64,000 bases of DNA from JADJOY01 sp016713535 [NCBI: Deltaproteobacteria bacterium]. GTDB taxonomy: Bacteria > JADJOY01. The stretch covers positions 124,001-188,000 of the forward strand of contig JADJOY010000020.1 of assembly GCA_016713535.1 (NCBI GenBank), written 5' to 3'. Position 1 is the first letter of the stretch; every line of letters starts with the position of its first letter. A program made the position numbers and the translations under genes. Below the pieces are notes generated by a model. That model was not told the origin of the DNA, did not search any database, and saw nothing but the letters and a program-made list of their open reading frames with translations. Positions 36,815 to 45,809 of this stretch are shown one piece after another.

Positions 36815-39391
36815 ATGAAGCCCGCAGGATCGCTCGCCAGCGCCTCCATCCCCATCGACGGGGCCTCTTCCCGTCAGCTCCGCATGTACGCGTTCGGACA
36901 CCGCGAGGATGCCGAGGTGATCGCGCTGGTGCACCGCGAGCCGGGCGACGCGAGCGACACCGCGCTGGTGCGCATGCACAGCGCCTGCTTCACGGGCGAC
37001 GTCCTCGGATCGTTGCGCTGCGATTGCGGCGAGCAGCTGGCCACCGCGATCCACGAGATCCAGCGCTCCCCGTTCGGCGTGCTGATCTACTTCCTCACCC
37101 ACGAAGGACGCGGCATCGGGCTGGTGAACAAGCTACGCGCCTACCAGCTCCAGGACGACGGCCTCGACACGGTGCAGGCCAACCTGGCGCTCGGGCTGCC
37201 GCAGGACACCCGCAGCTTCGCGGCGGCCGCCGAGATCCTGCGCAGCCTCGGCGCGCGCCGGGTGCGGATCCTCACCAACAACCCGGCCAAGGTCCGCGCG
37301 CTCGAGGAAACCGGCATCGAGGTCGCGGAGGTGGTTCCGCTGAGCGTGGTGGCGAACCGCTACAACGCGGGCTACTTGGAGGCCAAGCGCCTCCACTTCG
37401 GGCACTGGGTGCCGCCGCTCGTGTCCGAGGCGCCGGGTGCGGGCGTGGCGGCGCCGGTCTCCATCGCGCAGGCGCGACGGCGTTCCGGGGGGCGGGCACG
37501 GAGGGCCGACGCCCCCCCGATCGCCGATGCGCACGAGTTCACCCGTCACCGCGGTCCCGTCACCGGGGTCGCGTCGGTCCCCGGAACCGACTGGATCGCG
37601 TCGGTCGCCTACGACGGGGCCGTCGGGCTCTTCGACGTCGCGAGCGGCGCGGTCGAGCTGCTCGGGTATCACGAGCACCTCGCCAACGGCATCAGCGCCG
37701 ACCCGCGCGGCGGGCGGATCGCCACGTGCGGCGCGGACTACACCGTGCGCATCTGGGACGTCGCGGCGCGCAAGCTCGAGCGCGTGCTCCTCGGCCACTC
37801 CGACGACGTCGAAGCGTTCGTGTTCATCGACGGCAAGTTCGGCGCGTCCGCCTCGCGCGACCGCCGCATCGTGCTGTGGAACCTCGAGACCGGCGCGATC
37901 GTGGACGTGCTCGAAGGACACGAGAAAGACGTGCTCTCGCTCGCCTGCCACGGAGATCTGCTGCTCTCCTCCGGTGACGACACGACGTTGCGCGCGTGGG
38001 ACCTCCGCACCGGGCAACAAAGGCGGGTGTTCGGCCCGTTCGCGGTGGAGACCGATACCTGCGCCATCGATCCCGTCCACGACCGCCTGGTGCTCGGTTG
38101 CGACGACGGCGCGATCCGCGTCTTTTCGCTGGAGCGCGGCGAGCTGACCCAGGAGATCGCCGCCCACACCGTGGGCATCAAGAAGGTCTCGGTATCGACC
38201 GCCACCGGCGAGATCGTGTCGGGCGCCTACGACCAGCGCGTGGTCGTGTGGACCTGGGTCGGGGATCGCCTGGAGCGACGGCTCGAGGTCAGCTCGAGCC
38301 CGATGCCGTGGGAGCGCACGCTCACGTGGTCGAACGACGGACGGCGGCTCCTCGGCGGCACCTTCGATGGGACCGTGCTGGCGTGGGACGCCGCCGACGG
38401 TCGGCTGATCCGCCACATCGGGGCCGGGGCCGCTCCCGAGGGCAACGCCTGCTTCAACGACGTCGCCGCGTCGAGCGGCGGAGTGCTTGCACTGGTCTCC
38501 GACGATGGCCACGTGCGCGCGGCCTCCATCGACGGCACCACCATGGGCTGGCGGGCGGAGGCCGAGCCGGCCACAGGTCGCACCCTGATGAACGGGGTCG
38601 CGATCGACCCGAGCGGACGCTTCGTCGTCGGCGGCACCCACGATCACGCCATCCACGTCTGGGAGCTCGAAGGTGGGCGGCTGCGCTCGCGAGCGCACGC
38701 CGCGCTCGGGCACGGTCCGATCAACTCGATCCAGATCCGCGCCGGCGATGGTGAGCCGGAGGCGTTCGTCGGTTGCTACAGCGGCCACGTCGTGCGCGCC
38801 GGGCTCGATGGCTCCATCCATGGGCACCTGCGCTGCCACGACGGCGCCGTGAAGGCCGTCCGCCTCCATCCGACCCTTCCGCTGGGGTTGAGCTGCGCCG
38901 CCGACGGCACCTTGCACGCATGGAACTTCGATGGACACATCCGGCAGCGCTACCTCGGGCACCGCGCCATCATCAACGACCTGGACGTCGAGCCGAGCGC
39001 CGAGCGCGTGGCGAGCGTGGGGCGGGACTTCGCGCTCAACGTCTTCGATCTCGATCGCGGTACGTTGCTCGAGTCGTTCGACCTCGGGCGACGCTCACTC
39101 AAGTGCGTGTGCTTCTTCGACGCCTCGACGGTGCTGATCGGTGACTACTGGGGCGAGGTGATCCGCGTCTCGCTCGAAACCCGCGAGGTGCGCCGGCTGC
39201 GGGTGGCCGGAAACGGGCTCAGCGCGATCAAGCGCGCGGGTGACCGGGTGGTGACTTGCTCCTATGACGGGGGCGTCTACTTGCTCGATCCGGCGCGGCT
39301 CGAGGTGATCACGGTCCTGCGCGGCATGCGACAGCGGCTCGACGAGCCCGAGGCCGAGATCGTCGCCCCCCGGACCCGGGTCGCGATGTGA
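36815..39391 (+). CDS. GTP cyclohydrolase II fused to a WD40 propeller
   Basis: Residues about 20-220 are a complete RibA-type GTP cyclohydrolase II: zinc ligands Cys58, Cys69 and Cys71 (SACFTGD, SLRCDCGEQL), then THEGRGIGLVNKLRAYQLQD, then LTNNPAKVRALEETGIEV. From about residue 245 the protein becomes a WD40 propeller of twelve or so blades (for example RIATCGADYTVRIWDVAARK, SGDDTTLRAWDLRTGQ, CAADGTLHAWNFDGHI). ATG 36815 has GGAGG 8 bases upstream. In toxoflavin clusters a GTP cyclohydrolase II and a WD-repeat protein are separate neighbours; here they are fused. The enzyme opens GTP to a diaminopyrimidine; the propeller role is unknown. Confidence 0.88.
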   Translation: MKPAGSLASASIPIDGASSRQLRMYAFGHREDAEVIALVHREPGDASDTALVRMHSACFTGDVLGSLRCDCGEQLATAIHEIQRSPFGVLIYFLTHEGRGIGLVNKLRAYQLQDDGLDTVQANLALGLPQDTRSFAAAAEILRSLGARRVRILTNNPAKVRALEETGIEVAEVVPLSVVANRYNAGYLEAKRLHFGHWVPPLVSEAPGAGVAAPVSIAQARRRSGGRARRADAPPIADAHEFTRHRGPVTGVASVPGTDWIASVAYDGAVGLFDVASGAVELLGYHEHLANGISADPRGGRIATCGADYTVRIWDVAARKLERVLLGHSDDVEAFVFIDGKFGASASRDRRIVLWNLETGAIVDVLEGHEKDVLSLACHGDLLLSSGDDTTLRAWDLRTGQQRRVFGPFAVETDTCAIDPVHDRLVLGCDDGAIRVFSLERGELTQEIAAHTVGIKKVSVSTATGEIVSGAYDQRVVVWTWVGDRLERRLEVSSSPMPWERTLTWSNDGRRLLGGTFDGTVLAWDAADGRLIRHIGAGAAPEGNACFNDVAASSGGVLALVSDDGHVRAASIDGTTMGWRAEAEPATGRTLMNGVAIDPSGRFVVGGTHDHAIHVWELEGGRLRSRAHAALGHGPINSIQIRAGDGEPEAFVGCYSGHVVRAGLDGSIHGHLRCHDGAVKAVRLHPTLPLGLSCAADGTLHAWNFDGHIRQRYLGHRAIINDLDVEPSAERVASVGRDFALNVFDLDRGTLLESFDLGRRSLKCVCFFDASTVLIGDYWGEVIRVSLETREVRRLRVAGNGLSAIKRAGDRVVTCSYDGGVYLLDPARLEVITVLRGMRQRLDEPEAEIVAPRTRVAM

Positions 39392-39443
39392 CGAGCGAGC
39401 GGCCCATCCCCCACGCTCCCGCGCGGACGCGAGACCCACGCCG

Positions 39444-41054
39444 ATGAACGTGCTGATGCTCTACCCCAAGTTCTCGGCGGGCTGGCTTCGCTATGGCGAG
39501 GAGGCGCGACGCAAGGTCGTGGGAAGGCCCGGCCTCCCGCCGCTCGGGCTCGTCACCCTCGCGAGCTACTTGCCGGACGATTTCCGGCTGCGGCTGATCG
39601 ATCGCAACCTGGACGAGGTGCGGGAGGCCGACTGGGCCTGGGCCGACCTCGTGTTCGTGAGCTGGATGTTCGGCATCCAGGAGGACGACTACGCGGCTTG
39701 CCGCGATGCGGCTCGGCGCCACGGCAAGGGGCTCGCCGTCGGCGGCGCTCACCGCGTCGACGTACCCGAACGCCTCGAGCGCGAGGCCGACTGGGTGTGC
39801 ATCGGCGAGGGAGAGCCCGTGATCGACGCGATGGTCGCAGACATCCGCGCGGGACGGCGCGGGCGCCGCTACGGACCCGAGCGCTTCGACCTGAGCCGTT
39901 CGCGTGTTCCTCGATTCGAGCTGCTGCGCAAGCCCAACCGCTATGCGATGCACGCGTTGCAGTTCTCGCGCGGTTGCCCGTTCCGGTGCGAGTTCTGCGA
40001 CATCCCCGACAATTTCGGGCGTGTGCCACGCACCAAGGATCCACGGCAGATGCTCGACGAGCTGTCCGCCCTGCGCGCCAGCGGCTACCTGGGAATGATC
40101 TTCTGGGTCGACGACAACTTCATCGGCCATCCCAACGCGGCCCGCGCGATGCTCGGCGAGGTGGCGAGCTGGAACGAGCGCAACGGCCACCCGTTCTTCT
40201 ATTACACGCAGGCCACGCTCAACCTCGCCGACCACCCGGACCTGCTGGAGGCGATGTCCACGGGCGGCTTCCAGTTCGTGTTCTTCGGCATCGAGAGCGC
40301 GGAGGCGGAGCAGCTCGCGATCACCAAGAAGAGCCAGAACCTGAGGCGCGACCCGCTCGAGCGGCTGGCCCGCATCCGCGCCGCCGGCATCCATCCGTTC
40401 GCCGGCTTCATCGTCGGCTTCGACGGCGAGACCGAGGGGATCTTCCGCGCGCAGCGCGACTTCATCCAGCGCACCGGCATCGGACACGTCACGATGAGCC
40501 TGCTCGACGCACGTCCCAACACGCCGCTGCGCCGACGGCTGGTGAGCGAGGGACGGCTCGTCGACGGGCACCCGACCGCGGTTCCGCCGATCAACTTCAT
40601 CCCCAAGGGAGAGCTCACCAAGCGCCAGCTCCTCGAAGGCTACGCGTGGCTGATGAAGGAGATCTACGATCCCGACAACTTCTTCCCGCGCATCACGGAA
40701 GCGATCTGCCACACTCGCCGCCGGCCGGCGCTGCAGGCGGCGCTCCAGCGCTGGTACGGGATCCCGATCTTCCTCCGCTTGGTCCTGCGCCTCGGGCTTC
40801 TCGCCCCCACCGGCAAGCGTGCCTTCTGGAGGGCGCTCGTGACGATCATGCGGCGCAACCCGGTGGCGGTGGACAACTTCGTGGTCGACTCGATCGCCTA
40901 TTACGACGCGCACCTGGGTGCCCAGACCATCGAGGAGGTGGTCCGCGAGCATCTCGCCAGCCCACGGCCGACGGATGTGCTCGACGAGGTCGTGCCTCCC
41001 GGCTGGGTCGGCGCCTGGCCGTCCGCTTCGTCGACGGCGGCGAGCGTGGGATGA
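39444..41054 (+). CDS. B12-binding radical SAM protein (DUF4070 type)
   Basis: This 536-residue protein has an N-terminal cobalamin-like Rossmann part (MNVLMLYPKFSAGWLRYGEE, LPPLGLVTLASYLP), the radical SAM motif GCPFRCEFC (C178, C182, C185), then MIFWVDDNFIGHP and FVFFGIESAE. The C-terminal helical region (LLEGYAWLMKEIYDPDNFF) matches the DUF4070 domain of the HpnR/HpnP-like group. Related enzymes methylate hopanoids and other lipids at unactivated carbon. The starting ATG is 52 bases after the propeller stop. It likely performs C-methylation or ring chemistry on the cluster product. Confidence 0.9.
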   Translation: MNVLMLYPKFSAGWLRYGEEARRKVVGRPGLPPLGLVTLASYLPDDFRLRLIDRNLDEVREADWAWADLVFVSWMFGIQEDDYAACRDAARRHGKGLAVGGAHRVDVPERLEREADWVCIGEGEPVIDAMVADIRAGRRGRRYGPERFDLSRSRVPRFELLRKPNRYAMHALQFSRGCPFRCEFCDIPDNFGRVPRTKDPRQMLDELSALRASGYLGMIFWVDDNFIGHPNAARAMLGEVASWNERNGHPFFYYTQATLNLADHPDLLEAMSTGGFQFVFFGIESAEAEQLAITKKSQNLRRDPLERLARIRAAGIHPFAGFIVGFDGETEGIFRAQRDFIQRTGIGHVTMSLLDARPNTPLRRRLVSEGRLVDGHPTAVPPINFIPKGELTKRQLLEGYAWLMKEIYDPDNFFPRITEAICHTRRRPALQAALQRWYGIPIFLRLVLRLGLLAPTGKRAFWRALVTIMRRNPVAVDNFVVDSIAYYDAHLGAQTIEEVVREHLASPRPTDVLDEVVPPGWVGAWPSASSTAASVG

Positions 41055-41091
41055 ACACCTTGGACGAGACGGCTAGGCTCCCGAGCGCGCC

Positions 41092-42186
41092 ATGAAGACG
41101 GCTCATTTCCATCCCTCGGGCGAGATCCGGGTCACCGAGATCCCGGAACCTCGGGCCACGGCCGGGACCGTGGTCCTGGAGGTTCGATCGGCCGGGATCT
41201 GCGGCTCGGATCTCCACTACCTTCACGGCAAGAACCCGTGGGGAAGCACGCTGAGCTGGCCGAGGCGCGCGGGCCACGAGCTCGCGGGCGTGATCGTCGA
41301 GGTCGGCCCCGAGGTCGTGGGGCTCGAGGTCGGCGATCGTGTGGGCGTGGAGCCGATGCACCTCGCTGCGTGCGGGCGCTGCGGGACGTGCCGCGAGGGC
41401 CACGGCCACGTCTGCCCGGATCGCGGGCTGGTCGACGGTCAGCGGTGGTCGAGCGCCGGCTTCTCCGAGCTCGACGTGGCGCTCGCGAGCCACGTGCATC
41501 GCCTGCCCGAGGGGCTCGGCTTCGACGCCGGGGCGCTCGCCGACGTCTACGCGTGCGGGGTCCACGCGCTCCACCGGGTGGCGGATCGGGACCTGCGGCG
41601 CGTGGCGATCGTGGGCTCGGGCGCGATCGCGCTGACTCTCGGCCAGCTCGCTCGAGCACGAGGCGCCGGCCTCGTCGCGATGGTGGCGCGCCGCGAGGCC
41701 GCCGCCGTCCGGGCTCGCGCCGCCGGGGCCGCTGACGTGACGATCGTCTCGAGTGACGCCGAGGAGAGCGGCGCGCGGGTTCGTGACCTGATGGCCGGGG
41801 TGGGGGCCGACGTGGTCTTCGAGACGGTCGGGGGCGAGGGACAGGCGCTCGACACGGCGATCGCATGCGCGGCCCCGCGAGCGACGGTGGTCGTCCTGGG
41901 TGCGTTCTGGGACGACGTTCGGCTGCGTTACGCGCTCGCCAACCGCAAGGAGCTCGACCTGCGCTTCAGCAACAGCTACGGCGAGTGGCAACAGGTCCGC
42001 GAATACGCGCTCGCCCTGGACGAGCTGGCGAGCGGACGCGTCGACGGCGCACCGCTCGTCACCCATCGCGTGCCCCTCGGCGAGATTCGCGCCGGTTTCG
42101 ACGCTGCGCTGGACCGACGGCGATCCGACGCGGTCAAGGTCATGGTGCATCCAACCGGCGGCATACCCTTCCAGGGGGCGCCGTGA
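41092..42186 (+). CDS. Zinc-dependent medium-chain alcohol dehydrogenase
   Basis: This 364-residue MDR enzyme has catalytic zinc ligands in AGICGSDLHYLHG and RRAGHELAG, and the structural zinc site CGRCGTCREGHGHVC intact. The nucleotide motif is VAIVGSGAIALTLGQLARAR. It resembles L-threonine or sorbitol dehydrogenases and would oxidise or reduce a secondary alcohol. It lies 37 bases after the radical SAM gene, and its stop overlaps the GTG start of the next dehydrogenase. Confidence 0.9.
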   Translation: MKTAHFHPSGEIRVTEIPEPRATAGTVVLEVRSAGICGSDLHYLHGKNPWGSTLSWPRRAGHELAGVIVEVGPEVVGLEVGDRVGVEPMHLAACGRCGTCREGHGHVCPDRGLVDGQRWSSAGFSELDVALASHVHRLPEGLGFDAGALADVYACGVHALHRVADRDLRRVAIVGSGAIALTLGQLARARGAGLVAMVARREAAAVRARAAGAADVTIVSSDAEESGARVRDLMAGVGADVVFETVGGEGQALDTAIACAAPRATVVVLGAFWDDVRLRYALANRKELDLRFSNSYGEWQQVREYALALDELASGRVDGAPLVTHRVPLGEIRAGFDAALDRRRSDAVKVMVHPTGGIPFQGAP

Positions 42187-43205
42187 GCAACGCCCAGGTG
42201 CGCTTCGTGAGCCCCGGCCGGGTCGAGCTCGATCCTCGCCCGATCCCCGCGCCGGGGAGGGCGCAGGTGCTGATCCGGACGATCTGCTCGCTCATCAGCA
42301 CCGGAACCGAGACCACGCTGCTGGGAGGCGCTGACGGCCTCGGAGGCACGTGGTCGACCCTGGCGAGCTATCCCGCGACGCGGGCTATTGCAACGTGGGG
42401 CGGGGTGGTGGAGTGCGGCTCCAGCGTGGATGCGGGATGGCGAGGTCGGCTCGTCAGCAGCCACGCGCCCCACGGCGCATGGGTCACGATGGCGGTCGAC
42501 GAGCTACGCCCCGTCCCGGATGGCGTCGACGCCGAATCGGCCGCCTTCACCACGATTGCCGAGGTGGCGCTGAACGGGCTACGCCGCGGCGCCATCACCT
42601 GGGGTGAACGAGCCGTCGTGCTGGGCCTGGGGCTGGTCGGCCAGGTCACCGCGCGCGCGCTCGCCCTGGCCGGCGTACGGCCGGTGGTGGGGATCGACCG
42701 CGCGCGACCACGGCTCGGACGGTTGCCCACCACGGGTAGCTTCGTTCCCATCCATCCCGACGACGGCGAGCTGCTCGCGCGTCTACGCGCGGCGACCGGC
42801 GGCGAACTCTGCGACGCGGCCTTCGAGGTCTCGGGGTGCGCCGACGCGATCCACCTTCTCCCCCCGCTGTTGCGCGAGCAAGGCCGGCTCGTCGTGCTGA
42901 GCAGTCCGGTGGGTGAAACCCGGTTCGACTTCCACGACGCCTGCAACCGCACCAGCCTGTCGATCATCGGAGCGCACTATTTCTCGCATCCGCCGCGCGC
43001 CACGCCGGATGCGCCGTGGTCGGCGAAGCGCCACGCCGAAATCTTCCTCGGCGCCGTGGCGAGGGGCGATATCGAGGTCGCGAGCCTGGTCACCCACCGC
43101 GTGCCCGCGGCGCGGGCCGGCGACGCCTATCGCGCGCTGATCGAGGATCGCGAGGCGACGCTCGCGGTGATCCTGGACTGGCGCGAAGGATGGGACCGCG
43201 CATGA
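42183..43205 (+). CDS. MDR-family dehydrogenase without zinc sites (BchC-like layout)
   Basis: This 340-residue protein is of the medium-chain dehydrogenase fold. It keeps SLISTGTETTLLGG in place of the CGSD zinc block, lacks the structural cysteines, and has a cofactor motif AVVLGLGLVGQVTARALA. The ISTGTE element is characteristic of the bacteriochlorophyllide dehydrogenase BchC and related enzymes, but many relatives act in other pathways. GTG 42183 overlaps the previous stop and its own stop overlaps the next ATG, showing tight translational coupling. Confidence 0.82.
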   Translation: MSNAQVRFVSPGRVELDPRPIPAPGRAQVLIRTICSLISTGTETTLLGGADGLGGTWSTLASYPATRAIATWGGVVECGSSVDAGWRGRLVSSHAPHGAWVTMAVDELRPVPDGVDAESAAFTTIAEVALNGLRRGAITWGERAVVLGLGLVGQVTARALALAGVRPVVGIDRARPRLGRLPTTGSFVPIHPDDGELLARLRAATGGELCDAAFEVSGCADAIHLLPPLLREQGRLVVLSSPVGETRFDFHDACNRTSLSIIGAHYFSHPPRATPDAPWSAKRHAEIFLGAVARGDIEVASLVTHRVPAARAGDAYRALIEDREATLAVILDWREGWDRA

Positions 43206-44428
43206 TCCCGGCGGATCCCACGCGCCGAGCCAGCGCCGAGCTGCGCGAGGCGGGCCACGCCGACCCGGCGACCGGCGCCGAGGCCGGCGCGCTGGAGCCG
43301 GCGCGGGAGGCGCGCTATCGCGCGCTGCTCGGCGAGCTCGCGCGCGAGGCGCAGCAGTTCCGGTATCGAGTCGCGCCCAACCCATGCGTGGGCGCGGCTC
43401 TGCTCGATCACGACCAAGAGGTCGCGCGTGGCTTCCACACGGCCTGGGGCGGCCGCCACGCCGAGATCGAGGCGTTGCGCGTGCTCGAGACGAGCCGGGG
43501 TGCGGCGGGGCGCTTCGACACACTGGTGGTCACGCTCGAGCCATGTTCGAGCCACGGCAAGACCCCGCCGTGCGTGGACGCGGTGCTCGCCACGGGGGTG
43601 GAGCGGATCGTGATCGGCGGGCTCGATCCCGACCCTCGCCACCAGGGGCGAGGCGTCCGGATCCTACGAGGCGCGGGACGCGAGGTCGTGGTGCTGGACG
43701 GATCGGCATCGCTCGCGGAAGGGTCGGCTCACTTCCTCGCGTGGATCTCCCACCGGCGAATGTCGCGCGGTGCGCCCTGGACCATCGCCAAGTGGGCGCA
43801 GACGCGAAGTGGGCAGCTGTCCCCGCCGCTCGACGTGGGCGAGGGTCGATGGATCTCGAGCCCAGCAGCACGCGCCGAGGTCCAGCGCTGGCGCGGCGAG
43901 GTCGACGCGATCGTCACCGGGGTCGGCACGGTGCTCGCCGACGATCCACGGCTGAGCGTCCGCGGTCCCGAGCTCCCCACCTATCCACCCGCTCGCGTGG
44001 TGCTCGACTCGACGCTCCGGACACCCGCCACGGCGCGCCTCCTGGCACCACCGGCACCGGACGAACGCGCGGGGCCGGTGTTCGTCCTCACCGGTCGCGG
44101 CGCGGACCCAAGCAAGCGTCGCGAGCTCGAGGATCGCGGCGCGCACGTCGAGGAGATCGGCACCGCACCGGATGGGAAGCTTTCCCTCGAGGCCGCGCAG
44201 CGCTGGTTGTGGCGCCACTGCGTGCGGCGGATCCTGCTCGAGGCGGGCCCGGCGCTGCTCGAGCGGTGGATCGCCGAGGAGCGCGTCGATCAATGGCTCG
44301 TCTACGAAGGCGCGATCGAGGAGGGTCGCGGGCCTTCGCTCCGGCGCACCCTCGAATCGGCCCGCCTCCGCACCGTGCGGCGGCGCGAGCTGGGCGTCGA
44401 TACGGTGCTGGAGGCGTTCTCCGGGTGA
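43202..44428 (+). CDS. RibD-like bifunctional pyrimidine deaminase-reductase
   Basis: This 408-residue protein has a deaminase domain with zinc ligands His86, Cys115 and Cys124 (GGRHAEIEAL with Glu88, LEPCSSHGKTPPCVDAVLAT), and a reductase domain (PWTIAKWAQTRSGQLS, DAIVTGVGTVLADDPRL, VRRILLEAGPALLERWI). In riboflavin synthesis RibD acts right after GTP cyclohydrolase II. In toxoflavin synthesis a RibD-like enzyme does the equivalent step. No RibB, RibE or RibH gene is nearby, so a dedicated copy for a specialised product is more likely than housekeeping. An N-terminal extension of about 35 residues is unusual. The ATG overlaps the previous stop. Confidence 0.9.
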   Translation: MIPADPTRRASAELREAGHADPATGAEAGALEPAREARYRALLGELAREAQQFRYRVAPNPCVGAALLDHDQEVARGFHTAWGGRHAEIEALRVLETSRGAAGRFDTLVVTLEPCSSHGKTPPCVDAVLATGVERIVIGGLDPDPRHQGRGVRILRGAGREVVVLDGSASLAEGSAHFLAWISHRRMSRGAPWTIAKWAQTRSGQLSPPLDVGEGRWISSPAARAEVQRWRGEVDAIVTGVGTVLADDPRLSVRGPELPTYPPARVVLDSTLRTPATARLLAPPAPDERAGPVFVLTGRGADPSKRRELEDRGAHVEEIGTAPDGKLSLEAAQRWLWRHCVRRILLEAGPALLERWIAEERVDQWLVYEGAIEEGRGPSLRRTLESARLRTVRRRELGVDTVLEAFSG

Positions 44429-44462
44429 CCTCGATCCTGCCTTCGTGGCACTCGGCGCACGG

Positions 44463-45164
44463 ATGACCTCACGCGACGACATCGCGCTTCGCGAATCCGG
44501 CTACGTGGGCCGTGCTCAGGAGCTCGGCTACGGGCTCGCGGCGCCGCTCTACGATCTCATCGTCGGGTTCATGCTGCTGCCCGTCGGTGGCCCCGGCGCC
44601 TGGCGCCGCCAGGTAACAGGCTGGCTCGATGCCCGCGAGAGCCAGCAAGTCCTGTCACTCGGCTGCGGCACCGGCGCCGCCGAGCGCGCGATCCTGCGCG
44701 CCGCTCCGAGCGCCCACGTCACGGCGATCGATCTCGGCGCAGGACAGATCGCGATGGCGAAGCGACGCGATCCGGAGAGACGCATCGACTATCGGGTGGG
44801 AAACGCCGCCGCGACTGGGCTCGAGTCCGGCCGATTCGACCGTGTGCTCATCGGCGGCGCGCTCCACGAGATGCCGCGCGCCCTCAGGATCGCGGTGCTC
44901 CGGGAAGCCCGCCGGGTCTGCCATCCAGAAGGGCGCGTGCTCGCGGTCGAGCCGACGCGGACCGCGACGCGCTGGTCGGCCCTGTGGCGAAGCGCGTGGC
45001 TCTTCCTGTGGATTCCCGGCAACCCGGAAGCCGCGACCATCCGCGACCTGATCGGGAGCGGTCTGGCGAACGAGATGGCCGAGGCTGGCCTCTCCGTGCT
45101 CGAACGCCACGTCTCCACGCCCGACTGGTTCGAGGGCCTGGTGGCGGCACCGCGCGCCGGTTGA
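44463..45164 (+). CDS. Class I SAM-dependent methyltransferase
   Basis: This 233-residue methyltransferase has motif I QVLSLGCGTGAAERAILRA (about 62-80), motif II TAIDLGAGQIAMAKRR and the RRVCHPEGRVLAVEPTR strand. A hydrophobic segment near residue 28 (PLYDLIVGFMLLPVGGP) and WRSAWLFLWIPGNP suggest contact with a membrane or lipid substrate. It is the last gene of the cluster, 34 bases after the RibD-like gene, and would be the counterpart of the toxoflavin N-methyltransferase if that comparison holds. Confidence 0.85.
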   Translation: MTSRDDIALRESGYVGRAQELGYGLAAPLYDLIVGFMLLPVGGPGAWRRQVTGWLDARESQQVLSLGCGTGAAERAILRAAPSAHVTAIDLGAGQIAMAKRRDPERRIDYRVGNAAATGLESGRFDRVLIGGALHEMPRALRIAVLREARRVCHPEGRVLAVEPTRTATRWSALWRSAWLFLWIPGNPEAATIRDLIGSGLANEMAEAGLSVLERHVSTPDWFEGLVAAPRAG

Positions 45165-45809
45165 AGTGTGCTCCGTCGGTCAGGGCTTCGGCGGTGTACG
45201 CCTGAGCCCTCGTAGCGAACGGAAACCTCCGTCGTCTTGCGGCGCGCGATGGAACACCCTCGTCCAAGCGGCGCCCCGGTGCGGGCTCGCCTGGGCGCAT
45301 CGGTTCGGACGGGTTCGATCCGAGGGGGCGTCCTATCGAGAATCAGGACCACCTTGCCTCGGCGGCCAGGTCTCAGCGAACGCTCGCCTCGCGCATGGCG
45401 CTCGCGCGGCGTCCCCGCCACCCTGATGAGCGTTGACGGCCGCCGATCGCTCGTGAGTCGCCACCGATTCCCCCGGTCGTAACCGATCGCGGTCTCGGCC
45501 CGATGCACGGGAACCGTACGTCACGACCCGACCCCCGACCGCTACCGACTCGTAACGAAGACGCGATCCAAGGCTCCGACCGCGGCTCTCGTGGGGGCTC
45601 GGAACTCCGCCGCACGGGGGCGGGCTCGCAGCGCCGACGGCGCGAATCCCTGTCGTTTGCGCCCGCCACCCGAACCACCCCAGAATCGCGCTCGCCACCG
45701 GGGTAGGGCCCCTACCTTGCAACGCGTCATCGCGGCCCGTCCGCCGCGATGAGCTGAAACGCCGCTGGAACGGGACGCGAAGGATCACTCGAGCAGCGAG
45801 GTCACGACC
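45165..45809. other. Intergenic region between biosynthetic cluster and cytochrome operon
   Basis: No gene is supported in these 645 bases. The only distinct element is a near-continuous palindrome at 45702-45716 (GGTAGGG-c-CCCTACC), about 95 bases before the cytochrome start, which could be an operator. Promoters for the cytochrome operon are presumably here, but no strong -35/-10 is visible. Confidence 0.5.

Noticed and set aside
37133-38962. Minus-strand open frame of about 609 codons
   Set aside because: Antisense of the WD40 propeller, with no recognisable domain and His/Glu/Ala-rich composition.
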